The notes: generated from the letters alone by a model not told the origin. Positions 48,150 through 61,240 are shown, counted from the stretch's first letter. The stretch is DNA of 64,000 nt from Effrenium voratum (GCA_963377175.1 CAUJNA010001602.1:847036-911035); one strand, 5' to 3'. A program made the numbers and translations.

Positions 48150-49430
48150 CATACATACATACATACATACATACATACATACATACATACATACATACAT
48201 ACATACATACATACATACATACATACATACATACATACATACATACATACATACATACATACATACATACATACATACATACATACATACATACATACAT
48301 ACATACATACATACATACATACATACATACATACATACATACATACATACATACATACATACATACATACATACATACATACATACATACATACATACAT
48401 ACATACATACATACATACATACATACATACATACATACATACATACATACATACATACATACATACATACATACATACATACATACATACATACATACAT
48501 ACATACATACATACATACATACATACATACATACATACATACATACATACATACATACATACATACATACATACATACATACATACATACATACATACAT
48601 ACATACATACATACATACATACATACATACATACATACATACATACATACATACATACATACATACATACATACATACATACATACATACATACATACAT
48701 ACATACATACATACATACATACATACATACATACATACATACATACATACATACATACATACATACATACATACATACATACATACATACATACATACAT
48801 ACATACATACATACATACATACATACATACATACATACATACATACATACATACATACATACATACATACATACATACATACATACATACATACATACAT
48901 ACATACATACATACATACATACATACATACATACATACATACATACATACATACATACATACATACATACATACATACATACATACATACATACATACAT
49001 ACATACATACATACATACATACATACATACATACATACATACATACATACATACATACATACATACATACATACATACATACATACATACATACATACAT
49101 ACATACATACATACATACATACATACATACATACATACATACATACATACATACATTACATACATACATACATACATTCCATACATACATTACATTACAT
49201 TACATTACATTACATTACATTACATTACATTACATTACATTACATTACATTACATCACATACATACATACGTACATACATACATACATACATACATACAT
49301 TACATACATTACATACATTACATTACATTACATTACATTACATTACATTACATTGCATTACATTACATTACATTACATTACATTACATTACATTACATTA
49401 CATTACATTACATTACATTACATACATACC
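47773..49430. repeat. (ACAT)n array with TTACA blocks, right part
   Basis: A TTACA pentamer block of about 275 bases (47826-48100) is followed by about 1 kb of nearly pure ACAT, then mixed ACAT and TTACA blocks at 49186-49256 and 49306-49421. It continues the 37144-39564 array beyond the retroelement. Confidence 0.98.
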
Positions 49431-49612
49431 GACATATATCTATACCTACATATATATATGTATGTGTTATTTGTATTTACATACGGTACAAAGATACTGT
49501 ACGTTACGTCATATTGCACTGGATTGCATTGCATTACATTACATGTCATTTCATTTCATTTCATTTCATTTTATTTTATTTACATACATACATACATATA
49601 CACACACACATA
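49431..49612. repeat. decayed edge of the ACAT array
   Basis: Degenerate TATATC, TACATTGCATT, CATTTCATTT and TTTTATT steps end in TACATACATACATATACACACACACATA. It looks like older, mutated repeat at the array margin. Confidence 0.7.
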
Positions 49613-52067
49613 GTCAAACTGCAACCTCTGAGTACGGCTTGAAGCCGAGCTAGTTCCGAAGGAGGGTACCATCTGCAAAAACGAGATGCTCCTAGTTCTC
49701 TTGGAAACCTCGATGGAAGTGGCAAATTGGAACCAAGCTCAAAGTGGGATCCATCTCAGTCGACCAACGACCAAGCTGACCATTCCAAGGACACCAAGTC
49801 ACGAAGCCACCCGGGGCTTCAGCCGACGCGCCCTTTTTTGGGGCTCCGGGCTGACCATGGGCGGCCCAGGCGCCCCTTGCGCGCGGCCTCGGGGCGACGG
49901 AAGTGCTACCATGGTTCCGCGGTAGCTGCCGTCCGCCTGCTTCAGGTTCAGAAATTCCCACGGCGAAAAAGGTTCGTTGCTGCTTTTTGTTTTTGTGTTT
50001 TCGGGATCGGCAGGGACACGCGAGATGGATACCTGCCAGTCTCCAATGCCGTAAGAATGCCCTGGAAGCACAAAAATAAAACCGTCGGACCGATCTGCGG
50101 GTGTAGTCTCAATGAATCTGAAGCCACTTCAGGAAAATGCCGTTGAAAAGTCGGCCTTGGAACATCTGAGATCCATTGGCCAGCATGTCTTGTTTCATCT
50201 GAAGTGTTGAGAATGTTCCTGGGTTTCTCCAAAATGGCAAGCTCTCTTCTTGAATGTTGCAGCAAAAATGGGGGAGCCCATGTGGATGGTGTCTGCTTTT
50301 CTCCGCGAATTCACGGGGAAAACGAGACGCAATAGTCCAATTCTTTGCTAAAACACCCGGGTTGGTCCAGCTGACCCGCCAAAAGTCGAACTTGTAGCTC
50401 CAGTTCCCTTGGGAGCCAGTTCCCCAAAAGCTAACAGCTGACTTCGGGCACGAACTGGAACTCCACCTCTTGGTGCCATGACTTATGGGTTCCAAAATTG
50501 GAAAACCAAAAGGTCATTTGGCCGTGGGTCAAACAAATACGTGCCCAAAATGGCTTGGTAAATTGAGACATGGACTAAAATCTGCGGTCCCCTGGTGGTT
50601 CAGGTCGATTCGCTTTGAACAACACCTTCAAAGGATCTCCTGACCTTCGTGATGAGATCCCTGCCTGGTGGAAAGCCTCGTGTCGCAGTTGGCCAAGACG
50701 GAGTTGCCTCGGCACTCCTCTTCCGCATCGAAGAGCGCTTCCTTTCTCGATCGACTGATTGATTCCCATCCTTGTGACTACTTTGCGTCCCGTTTTTGAG
50801 GGTTTCTTTTGTAAACACGGGCTCCTTTGGGCCCGTTCAAAGACCCTATTTGATGCGCAACCATGCCCTCAAACGACTTGCACATTTCCCAGCTGCTCGG
50901 TCTCCTTGGCAAAGGGAAAGCCCTTCAGCTGCTCATCTCAACCAGCTACCCCACACTAAGCAAAGAGAACAGGCCATTCTCAAGAAAACAACTCTGAACA
51001 ACTCTGTATCTCTGGCCGTCAAGGGACATGCTTCAACTCGGAAAGGGCATCCCGAATTTTGGGCTTGTGCATTGGTAGGTTCAAAACTGTCAGCGCAGAG
51101 GTACAACTGATATCAAAGCTCCAAATAGTCCCGTCAACTGTCAGCTTCCGTTCTTATGATCGGTGCCTACAGCATCCAGGCATTCAGGAATCACACTGTT
51201 TGGATGGTAGGGAACCAGAACAAGCCTGTTTAGTGCTGTTTTGGAGGACACATGCCTAAACACGTTCGAGGGTCCTCGATTTTTCACAGACGCCCAAAGT
51301 CCCCTCGAATGCGTGGCCCAGCCCACCCCAAAGTGCAGCTTCTCTCTCGGAGGTTGGGCGCCCAGACCGTCGGCCAGCGCGCGAAAGGTATCTGGAGCCG
51401 AGCCGAGGGGGGGAGAACCGGCGGTCGGACGAACCAAATGGCCACGCCTCGTTGGAAACCCCTTCCTGCCTTGCCAAAAAGGTTGGGGGATGAGCATTCT
51501 TTTCTTCCAAACGCAGAAGAGATTCCAAGCAATTGCGAAGAACTTGAGTGCGGTCCCACCTCCGGCGAGACGGAGCGTGACACCGCGGCAAAGACTGGCG
51601 TGCTGCGCGCCTCGCGGATCCCGGCCGAGCCCAAGTAGCCGAGACGCAGCCAAAAAGCGCCCGTTTCTCAAATGTGCCTCAATCACAGGTCCAAGCCAAA
51701 CACATCACCCCCGAAACCGAAACGCAAGCAAAATTGGCCACCAAAACAGGGGAAAACAGGGGAAACCCATCAGGACTCGGAAGCACACGGCGCAAGGTTG
51801 ACGCAGCGCCTGCGCGCCCAGCCGTGCCGGCGCCAGAGGGGCCGGCCGGGGTGGGGGGCTCAAATCCTGGCGAGCGGCCCCACAAAATTTAATCAGGCAA
51901 AACGTCAAAAGACCCAACGCTTCAGCACCCGCAGGCTGACCAAGCCGACCTGTGGGAGGCTTATGTGTTATTTTTTATGCGCGGTGTGTGGTAAACTGGC
52001 CATGCCCTTCGTGAGCAACCAAATACACCAGATCAAACATCAGACGAGTCAGAACCAAAGTGGTGTC
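49613..52067. other. intron-like stretch with weak exon islands
   Basis: The island 49850-49960 on minus reads EFLNLKQADGSYRGTM before ATG|GTAGCA. The island 51545-51638 on plus reads ECGPTSGETERDTAAKTG, then VLRASRIPAEPK and a TAG stop, with good third-position bias. The island 51790-51885 is GC-rich and open on both strands. None is linked to a named protein. Confidence 0.35.
50510..50603 (-). repeat. dispersed repeat, family 1
   Basis: Carries GCCGTGGGTCAAA and ACATGGACTAAAATCTGCGG followed by TCCCCTGG.GGTT, which match the 22965-23010 arm. Confidence 0.6.
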
Positions 52068-52170
52068 TCTTTTTGGGGAAAAAATGTGTTGGTTCGGTTT
52101 GGCAAGGGAAACCAAGAGAAAAATCCCCACCATTCTGTGGGTCCCTTAAAACAGGGCACACCCAAATGGA
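52068..52170 (-). repeat. dispersed intronic repeat, family 2 (introner-like)
   Basis: On minus it reads CATTTGGGTGTGCCCTG, TTTTAAGGGACCCACAG, AATGGTGGGG and CTTGGTTTCCCTTG, colinear with the 25583-25675 copy. It starts within ten bases of the donor of the adjacent exon. Confidence 0.55.
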
Positions 52171-52173
52171 AAC

Positions 52174-52270
52174 CCGAGAAGCTGGTTCACAGAAACTGTC
52201 CCATCGAGGGGATCCTTCGCCCAGGCTACAAATCAAGCCCCGGCTCACAGTGCTCGACCCTGACTGGCGC
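52174..52270 (-). CDS. candidate internal coding exon
   Basis: The minus strand reads RQSGSSTVSRGLICSLGEG, then SPRWDSFCEPASR. It is bounded by GGCTAAG|GCGCC and TCTCGG|GTTTCC. Third-position bias is modest. Its donor meets a family-2 repeat, as do the exons at 5032 and 25700, which strengthens the call. No family is recognised. Confidence 0.4.
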
Positions 52271-52969
52271 CTTAGCCTTAAGAATGGCGCTTGAAATGTG
52301 AAAGACCGACACAGGTCTATGGTCATTGGCTGCAAAACACATTTCCACTCCATGTTCATACTAGGTAAAGTTTGTGATTAGTGGAACATCCACACACGTG
52401 GTGATTATGATGCCAGCAAATGGGCGCTTCCAAGATGGGAATGCACGAAACCAGCAGCCAAACGGGGTCGTTGGGACCCAAAAAGGGTCAAGCCCATTGT
52501 GTCAACTCCTCGTGTGAGCGATCAAAACATGTAGTTCCCGCATAGGCGCGAGAACTTGAGCGAGCGCTCCCCCTGTTTTGGACTGCTGACTGGTAGTTGG
52601 GCGTCATCACAAGATTTACGGCATGCAGGTCCCGCCGATTTGCGTGTGAATTCCACTTGGGAATCCTCACGGCTGCTTGCCCCGCTCACAGCTCGACCAA
52701 AAGGTTGGGCTTTCGGACCTTGTACATCTTGGAACATATGGATTCTGCACAATCAATCAGCACAAGTCAAACCAAAGGAGAAGGCTCTAGATTGCCCCCG
52801 CTCAAATCTCAAAGCATCAACAGAAGATGCCCCAGTCCTGAATGACCCCCTCCGCATAGCAAATCTGCGCCTACCGCGAGGCACGTGTACAACAATTGCG
52901 TCTGGCAGGACCCCCACCCTCTTCAGGGACCTCCTCCAGGAATCTTTTGGCGGGGATGCCTCCAGTCGG

Positions 52970-53115
52970 GGACCGCAGGTGTTTGGTCCTCTCATTTCCA
53001 CTTCAATTTTTGACCCACTGCCATTTGGCAGTGGCTCAAAAATAATGAGCTAGGGTTACGCAGGTGTTGGTCCATGTTTTCTCTTACCAGGGTTCCATTT
53101 TGGTACCGGTTTTTT
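52970..53115 (+). repeat. dispersed repeat, family 1, two partial copies
   Basis: GACCGCAGGTG.TTGGTCC starts near 52973, and a second ACGCAGGTGTTGGTCC near 53057 is followed by TACCAGGGTTCCATTTTGG. TTTTTGACCCACTGCCATTT lies between them. Confidence 0.55.
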
Positions 53116-56100
53116 GAGCCATACACAATTGAACGGCGTGAAAGGAAAAACCCAACCTTTGGCAATGAGTACATAGCCGGGCTCCGGCCTGCAAGTCCTC
53201 TCTGTAACGCCGGAGAGCCATCCTGGCAGACGGCCAGGCGGTGTAGCTCCAATGACCCGAAAGGGGCAGATCGCTTTTCAATCCTGGTATCATACACATC
53301 ATGTGGGCTAAGCAGATACCAGGTATGCCACCAGAGCCAGCTCCATCGCTTGTGACAGCTCGGGCTTGGAATCCCAAGGGCACCCTGCGGTGTGACCTTC
53401 GGCAAGAGAATACCTTGCCCCCGTTGAAGCGGCTCGATGAGGGAGCCCGACTTACACACCCTCTGCCGGAAATGAAGCAAACTTCGAAGCTCTGTGTATC
53501 TCTTCCTGGAATGATGAAACGGATTTGCTTCGTGTATTGATATTACAACTTTGGCTGAAGCGACCTGGGCGTAAATTCCGGGGATCAGGCTCAAGACCTG
53601 GCTTTTGTCGATTGGACCCGTGGCTTCCTCAGCTGATCATGCGCGAAACCCAGTGGGATCACCTTCTAACGTCAGGTCTTCCGCACGATTTGAAGGTTTC
53701 AGCCCGTCTTTTTTTTTGCCCCAGTTTACCCAACAAATCTGGAAAGGGTCGGAGTTTTTGTTCCCCTCGGCTCCAAAGAGGCTGCAAAACTCCGCCCTCG
53801 GCTCCGCCTCAGCAGCTTCCGCTCCTCGGCCTCAGTCGTCGGATTCCGGTCAGCTTGGCGGGTGAGCCACCTCACCACCGAAGCCCTGCACATAATTGAC
53901 CAAAGCCACTTATGTTTGGAAGAAGCGGAGTGAAAACCAACACGGAACGACTGCACAGGTAGAAAACCAGAGCCACTGCTGTTTGGAAGTGAACATGGCC
54001 ACACGTGAAACGTCTCAAGCTCGCAACCCAGCAGCCCCGGCCTCTGGGAAGAAAGAAGGCGGCTTCGCCTGAACCTGACAGGAGACTTCTCAAACCTCTG
54101 CCTTTCAATGCTCCGAGTGAGAATGGTCGCTTTCTGTGCCGTCTGCTTGATTCCCCTCCCGACTGCTTTGTCACAAGCTAAGGAGGCGACCAAGGGGTCG
54201 CCCTTGAAGCCGCTCCAAGGTAGCCACGGATTCATAGCGCTGAACTCCGAACACTGCATTGCTCACCCCAAGGGGAAAATGCACCAAAATATGAGCAAGG
54301 TTCATCCCATGCTGGAATTCACGAGTGCTTCCCGTGTCTTTGGTGAGCAACCCCCAACAAAATGGTTGCAGAACCCGTGCTTTCCCCTCCCAACTTGGGT
54401 CTTTCCGAGTCTTTGGCGGGCCTTGAGAACCACTCAGATTCGCTGGGGTTCCGGCTCGGATCACCGGTGACAGCGACGCCTCGCAAGCCCGCGGATGAAG
54501 CAACCCAAAAATGTTTCACCGGGGCCATTCACGATTCGGGCATAGCCTTCTGCCGAATACCCGTGTGAGTCGTCTCTGCAAGATGCAAGGCATTGTCCGG
54601 TTGTGTGGAATCCTCTTTAGTTTGGGTTGCTCTCCCACCGCCAAGAGGACTGGTGTCGTCTTAAAGTGCCCGTGTTGGATGGGGTGAGCAGCAAGTGCAT
54701 CAGTGCCATGCCTCCCGCGTCGAAAGCACCGGTGAATGAGGCAGGGCCTGGCCCAAACCCACGGCTAGCGCAAAGACGGGTAGGGAAGGGCCCAAGCGGA
54801 AGGGACCAGAAATATGGGGCCCTCTGAATCAAAGCCGTAAGCCCCTGAAAAGGCCTAGCTCCACTGAAGGGGACACACCAAAAGCAACCGAAGGAGCCAA
54901 AGGCTGCCATGAATCTGGATCCAGATTACTGTCGACCTGTGACTACCGCCTCCTGATAACAACACGACATGGCCACTTCTCTGTCCTCAGGAAACGTTCC
55001 TGAACATGTTGACCGGGTAGAGGACTTCCCCAGTTTGACATTGCACACCATGAGGCGTTCCCTCATATGGCATGGTGGACACCTCCAATTGTCCACGCCA
55101 CGGGGTTTCCGGGGTTCACTTGTTCAGTGGCACCGTTAAACTCACGTTGTCTTCGGTGGCTTCTCCTCCAAAAACGTTTCCCCAACCCCAAGAGAGTCCA
55201 AGTCCAACCTCTGACAACTGGATCCCCCTCTAAACACATACTGAACCATCCCTGAAAACTCGGTCTGCGAGGGTTGAAGGTCAATGGTAGTGGAATGCCG
55301 ATCGGCCGGTGCCTCTGCTGTCCGCACGCCCTCCGGAGTGCCGACCTCGGAAATGCGACGGCTTCCTTGCACGGGCCAAAACTCACTTGGCAAGTTCTAC
55401 AATCACCTGGGACAAGAAATAGTCTGTCAAATGGAAGCCATCCGCTACTTGGCCAAACCGGTGAGGTCTTCGGTACCAAGCCGGGGCCTGAGTGTTTAGG
55501 CCCGGGGAGATAAAAAGGTGGGAAAGTCTTTGGGAGTTTGCTCAAAATGGAAGCGGACCCTTCCTGAATGGTCTCCTTTGCGCCCTTCACCCAATTGCAG
55601 GAAGGTCCCCAATTTCGGCAGTGAAGCGAGCGGAATAGCTGTTATAGGGATTGGGTTGCTTGAAGTGAAGGTCCAAGCGAAAAGCAAACCAAGGGATGTT
55701 CTGCCTCAGGCAAGAACCGCTTGACTCCGCCAGCGCGGATCCATGCAGTGGGAGTGCAATGTTGCAGCGCCGTGTGCCAACCCACGCAAGGTCCCCAAAG
55801 TAGACTGTTCCGAACAAAAAAGAAGCAAGAGAGTATCCCAGCTCTGCCTTTTGTCCCACAAGCTAGGTGTTGCTTTTCCCACAAGCTTACGTTTAAGGTC
55901 AAAGAAGAGAGCCCATCTCTTTTTCATGGCTGAGGGACCCCCAACACTCGGGGCCATGGTCCCAGACTTAACGAAGCCGGTGTGCTGAGGCCAAAGCCTT
56001 GGGCGAGGCCTGAAGCAGCTGGCATGGGGCAAGGGCCCATTCCATTTCGGATGCTTGGGGCTCTCAAGCGGACCATTTTAGCAGCGCTCGCTCAACAAGA

Positions 56101-58365
56101 GAACGACGTTGAAGGGAAAACAAGGAATGTCATAAGCCAGGTTCCCCTGAAGCTGGTTGCGATGCAAGTCTTGAGAGAGCATCTGTGGCTTTGAGGGAGA
56201 AGAGGAGCGCTTCAGTTTTAGGGGGCCCTATCTCATACTAAGCGAAAAATGGGCAAGCGCTGATCTCAATATACCCGCGAAGAAGCAAACTACGGTCAAC
56301 GAACACGTCGCTCACAGAGAACACGCAAGTCTTAGAAACTGTGGGGCGTGAAGAAGTGAACAGGCGAATATGCAAGGAAGATCCCTAAAGCACACATTTA
56401 GTTCATCCCCAGGCACCGGGTGCAGCCAATACGTGGCTTCCGGCCTCCGGTGAATTGGCGCGCGTCACCGTGGCCGATCTCACCTCGGGCGACGAGGTGC
56501 CGGTAAAAGAAGGCGGCCGATGGGAAACGATCGCGCCATCAAAAGGCATCTGCCAAGTACGCACAGGCAAGGGGGTGCGCCTCGTCATGTCCCTGGAGCG
56601 TGCCATCAACAGGACATCTTTCGATAGATACGCATCAAGCCGGACAAGAGTAGCAAAAAAACGCGGCAGAGCGGGTTCCACAAAAAAACTCGCGGGCCCC
56701 TCAGCACGCGCTTCACGCTGTTGGGATGCTCTGCAGGGAACCGTTCCCGACGGAAGCGCGAACCGGAAGCTTGAATGTAGCCAGGCCCAAGTTTTCCAAT
56801 GGAACCGGAAGCAGGTTCTCCAAGCAACGGTCGTTCCAACCGTGCCCAAACGAAATGTTGAGGTGCCCCACCTGCGACCTAGGGGCCATTTCGGCTGCGA
56901 GACATCGGCAGACCAGTTGAGTGAAAACCAGGGCCGCAGGGGGCTGTGCAACCTTCTTCCCAGCTGTTGATTCTGACTGAGCTCCGGTTCTCAAGCCGTC
57001 TGAGGTAGACACCCCCAAAGGCAATGATGGGAAGACTGGTGCCTGCGACGCACAAAAAGGCCCCAAAACAACATGAAACGCAGAACAGCCGGCAGGAAGA
57101 CACATTGAGATGCGCAAGCCCGGTGGGCAAAACTGAGATTTTCTCTCCAAATCAACATGGAACCCAAACGACAGGGAGGACTTCTTTTGGTCTGCTTGAG
57201 GCTTTCGGAGAATATACATGAATCTCCTGTGAAAGGCCAATTGAGATCTGTGAAAGGCCTCCAGAAATCCGTGGAAGACACCTAGGATACACAAGCCCAG
57301 ATCCGCTTTGGGTTGGGACAAACCAGAGTGGGACCTTAGAAAACATCAGTCACAAATGGAAGAAAGAAGAAAAAAGCGGATCCTGCAAAAAAAAAGAAGC
57401 TCAACCGCATGTCTACAATGTGTGAAACGTCCGGACCTTCTTTGTGGGTGGCAATCCATAGGGGTCCGCGACCCGAAGGTCCTGCCACTCGCGCCTCTCT
57501 GACTCGATCGGCAAAAATGTGGGGGCCCTGGCAGGTTCAGTGGGGTGCACTCCCTGTCTTACTCGTGGTTGGTGGGTGCAGCTAGTAGGCATACCATGGC
57601 CTTTCCAATCCACTTTGAGGAAAAGATCGCTCACTCCCTGCACATGTTGCCATGAAATCTGACGAAAAGCCTTCAAGAAGGCCCTGAGTGTCAGTGAGGT
57701 GAGGGGGTTGGCAAAAGAGAGTCCACGAGGCCGGTGTTTCCACCCAACTTGTTTGCACTTGCAGGGAATCCAAACCCCACAGGCAATGTAAGGAGCTTCG
57801 GGTTTCACCAAGTTCATCCACACGACCATCGGGACCCACTAAGATTCCCACGACCATCGGGAAATTTCCGTAAAGGTCGCCCAAAAATCCCCGCATTGTC
57901 CTAGGAACCTGAGCCCCCTGCCAGCCAGGACCGCACAGCCGGCCTTGGATGCGGCAAAGGAAACTCAAAGGAAAGCGCAAAGAAGCCCGCAGGCACAAAA
58001 GTGAAAAGGCGAGCCAAAGCAAACCCTGGCCGAGCCATCTCAAGGTACATGCTTGGTAGCCAAAAAACAGATATATATATATATGAATATATATATATAT
58101 ATATGTGTATGCAAGCTAACCAAACGGCACCACACACAGGCACGCGATAACTCTTTTATCCGAGCAGTGTGTTGGTGCCAGGGACTCATCTTCCCCTGTC
58201 AGATGACAAAGGCTGGGTGGGCCCCATGGGCCACCCAACTCACAATCTCAAAAACTGAAGAACGGGTGTGCAGACTGATAGCGCCCACCCCTGAGCCGGG
58301 GCCCGTGGCACCCAGGCCACAGGGGGGTCTGCCACCAGGCGAAGTGAGTCGCCCACCGGCTCCGG
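53116..58365. other. mostly unassigned sequence
   Basis: No gene with clear borders. The plus frame 56440-56600 is the best candidate (separate entry). A (TA)n run lies at 58067-58110. Remaining frames are mirrored on the other strand. Confidence 0.4.
56440..56600 (+). CDS. possible coding exon, weak Hint-like motif
   Basis: The plus strand reads ASGELARVTVADLTSGDEV, then PVKEGGRWETIAPSKGI and QVRTGKGVRLVMSLERAIN, with G or C in most third positions. The VxVADLxSGDEV pattern loosely recalls the VxVxDLxxGDxV strand of Hint and intein-like domains. No catalytic Cys precedes it in the open frame, so this is only a hint. The minus strand is also open. Confidence 0.3.
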
Positions 58366-59481
58366 TCACGGGAGCATGGGTGGGCCCACGCTAAGATCGA
58401 ATGCATCTCCATTCAGGAGACGCGGGAGAAAAACGAACTCCTCGCAGAGTTCCTGCTTGGGGACCCTTTGCAAAGGGTCGAACCCAGAGAAATCTGGGTG
58501 CGTCAGCTCATCAGCCCATTGATTGAATTCACGGGGCACGTGGTTGGCCGCCAGCGAGCAGCCATGGGTGTGGAGCAGGAAGACCAGCTCCATCAGGATC
58601 GCCGCCGTGTAGGGCTTCTTGGATCCAAGGTTGAGCATCGCCATGACGTTGCCCTGATTGTCACTGCCCACCGGGAGTCGGACCCGGGAGGACAGAGGGC
58701 CTTGGTGCGTGAGGATCATGTTACAGAGGAAGAGCGTGCCCAGCATCTCCAGAGCTGCAATCCGCCGCTTTGGATCCCCATTCTTGAAGGCCCAAGGGTA
58801 CTCCTCCACGTGGATCTGCTCGTGGAACCAGTACACCTCCTTCTTGTCCGGCTCCACTTTGTTGGAGCACCAACCTCCCACAAATGCCAGTCCGTCGTCC
58901 GAGGCGCTAGCATCGCTGCAACCCCACCAAGAGGACTTCGGCAAGTAAGGGGAGTACTGGACGAAAGGCGTGTTGAAGAGGAACCGCAGCATGAACGCCA
59001 GCATCCTGACCACCTTGGGGGGTTTCCCCACCGTGGTGGTGGCCATCTTCCAGGCCCAAAGTGGCTGGAGCATCGACTTCGCCAGCGGACATGCAGCCGT
59101 CGCCCATTGGATGCGACCCAGGGCCTTCTCGATGTCCTTTGAGTGCATCGCCTGCCCTTCCACCATGGTCTGCAAAACCTCCATAACCAGGATGTGTTTG
59201 TTGGCTGCCATGAGGACCTGCGGGATGTTCGGGTGGACCACGAAACCCAGCCACGTGTTAACCTCCGCCAAATGCGTCTTCTTCCAGCTAAGCGGGGTGC
59301 CCAAGGCCAGGAGTGTTGCCAACAGCGCCACCGCCAAGTTTACTGCCCCCTCACTTCGAAGCAGCCACAGGAAGTCATCCAAAGACAAAGTTCCAATCCA
59401 CTTGAGGGAAAAGGGCGTAGAGGACCCTGAGCAGAAGGGCTGCCAGGCGTCCCCAGTAGGATTGGGCACTGGCCATGCCAT
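58366..59481 (-). pseudogene. RT C-terminal part and RNase H
   Basis: From the RT motif C (SLDDFLWLLRSEGA) through the connection region (SWKKTHLAEVNTWLGF) to RNase H: WGCSDASASDDGLAFVGG (D), ALEMLGTLFLCNM (E), VGSDNQGNVMAML (D) and NQWADELTHPDFSGFDP (D). The 5' part overlaps the previous frame, and the switch falls exactly in the DD catalytic motif at about 59385. The last residues before the stop lack any further domain. Confidence 0.75.
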
Positions 59482-59908
59482 ATGTGCCTACCTTGTTCAC
59501 CCACCATTCTTCCCCCAGTGAGGCCACTTGGAACCGCCAGTCCTTCCTGAGGACCTTCACTCTCCGGTGGGCCTTGGTGACGTCCGCCTTGAGCAGCACC
59601 CACCTGGTGCCCGGCTCCGGCCATAGCCAGCCCCCAGGTGGAGGTTCGACGACCCCCCTCTCGGGGCCAGGGGCACCCTGAGAGGGGGGTCCCTCCGCAG
59701 CTGCCGCATGTAGCCAATGAAGAGCTTGGACCCCATCCAGCACCGTCGGAGCCGTCGTCCTTTCCACCGTCTGGTTCCTGATGGTGTCATTGGCCCCACC
59801 CACCGAGCCATCATAGATCGTGCGGATCTTGTCCCCCTCGTCGATGCCCGCTAGGGGGCCGGGGCAAAGGTCCTCGATTTCGCAGCCACAGCGCGATGCT
59901 GCCTCCAC
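59375..59908 (-). pseudogene. RT N-terminal part
   Basis: The fragment starts within CGCEIEDLCPGPLAGIDEG, then has DKIRTIYDGSVGGAND (finger block), WVLLKADVTKAHRRVKV (motif A Asp) and VNKVGTYGMASAQSYWGR (motif B). It ends DWNFVFG and a TGA created by the frame change within motif C. The N-terminal join to the preceding frame is near 59920. Confidence 0.75.
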
Positions 59909-59909
59909 C

Positions 59910-61067
59910 TTACTGAACCTCCACCATGCCCATTGGGACCTCCTCCAGAAATGTGCCCCTGATGAGCTCGCTGAAGTGATCCGCCGAGGGGTAGTTACCC
60001 CTGCCCGTTGGGGAGGGAGTTCCTGGAACTCCGGCTCCTCTCCTTTCAGCTCCTTCTTGAGTGGCCAGATGCCCGGCGAGGTCAGGGGTGGGTCCGTGAC
60101 CCTTCAGTGGGACCCCTTGCTCCAGATCCCGGGGAAACTGGTGGTCGGGGTCCTGAATGTTCAGCGCCACGCTGTGCAAGATGTCCAGGAAGAAGGGTTG
60201 GCCGTCAGCTGGTCGGCCTGCCCCCGGCGCCAGAATCTCCCTGATGTCCTCCAGCAGGTCCTCCGGGAAGGGATGTGACCCATCCCCCAACGAGAGCGAC
60301 TCCTGGAGCTTGTCCCCCCACGGCGAAGTGAGGACACAGATCTTGGCCCCCAGCGCTGCTGCTTTGGACAGTGGCCGGGTCCAAGGGGCCAGCCGTCCCA
60401 ATGAGGGCTTTCCCCCTCCGTCCCTTAAGGGACGTTGTTTGAAGGCCATCTGAAGGTACATGACCTTGTCGGAGAGATTGGGGTCGTGCGTGATCGGCAG
60501 GATGGTGGGCCGATCCGAGATCTCCATGCCATGGTGTGCCCATGGATCCGGGGAAAGAGTTCCTTCCCCAAGTTTCTCCGCCTCTCCAGTCCTCTGCGTC
60601 GATGTCCGGACCTCCGGGTTGTCCGAGGCCAACGCTTGTTGGCCCGCCTTCAGCCTCCGGGACTGGCGCTTGTTGTCCCCCGGCGTGCTGGGAGAAGGTT
60701 CCCTCGGCCGCCTCGGGGGGGTCGTTGGGTTCGCCTGGGGCGCCGTGCCCCCCGGCCTCAGTGCCTCCAGGACGGGTCCCGCTCGGCACAGGATGGCCGC
60801 GGCGAGACCCTGCATCATCTGCTCTGGGTACCGGCTGAGGTCACTGGAGTTGAGCTTTTCCCCCCTGGGGTGAGCCGCGTGGTTGCAACGCAGATCATGC
60901 CAGTGGTGAAGTGGAAGGTCCGTTGACAACGTCGTGGACTTCACAACCACCTGGCCCAGGCGGCACTCGTCAAACTTGATGCGGGATGACCGACCACAAG
61001 GCAGTGGAGACATCCCCCAGGCCATTCGAGGAGCTGAATCGCATACGCGGGGTGCTCGCATCTCCAA
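59910..61067 (-). pseudogene. Pol region upstream of RT
   Basis: 385 open codons. The N-terminal 40 are probably out of frame; the natural reading enters near FDECRLGQVVVKSTTL. A Pro/Arg-rich linker follows (PPRRPREPSPSTPGDNKR). The end carries IQDPDHQFPRDLEQGVPL and ADHFSELIRGTFLEEVPMG, which precede the RT in related dinoflagellate elements, from memory. No protease motif was found. Confidence 0.55.
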
Positions 61068-61240
61068 GGACTAGCCGCTCGTCCCTGGGTGGCTCCGTCG
61101 GCTCCACCCGCTTGTAGAACTCCATCCTGTCCCGGATCCACTGGTTATATAGCTGCTCCGGGGGCTCGTCCATCACCAGCTGCAGGCATGTGGCCTTGTC
61201 CTTGTGCCACCCCGTGATCTGGAGCAGCCTGGTCCCCCCC
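60970..61240 (-). pseudogene. fragment between central domain and Pol
   Basis: The in-frame part reads LLQITGWHKDKATCLQLV, then DEPPEQLYNQWIRDRMEFY. It continues from the 61173-62372 frame after an indel near 61230. It ends at 60970, after which the natural reading moves to the 59910-61067 frame. Confidence 0.45.

Noticed and set aside
47751..49613. 620-codon open frame over the right microsatellite
   Set aside because: Same compositional artefact as the left array.
58480..58500. GGTCGAACCC resembling a tRNA T-loop
   Set aside because: It lies inside the RNase H coding sequence and no cloverleaf can be formed around it.
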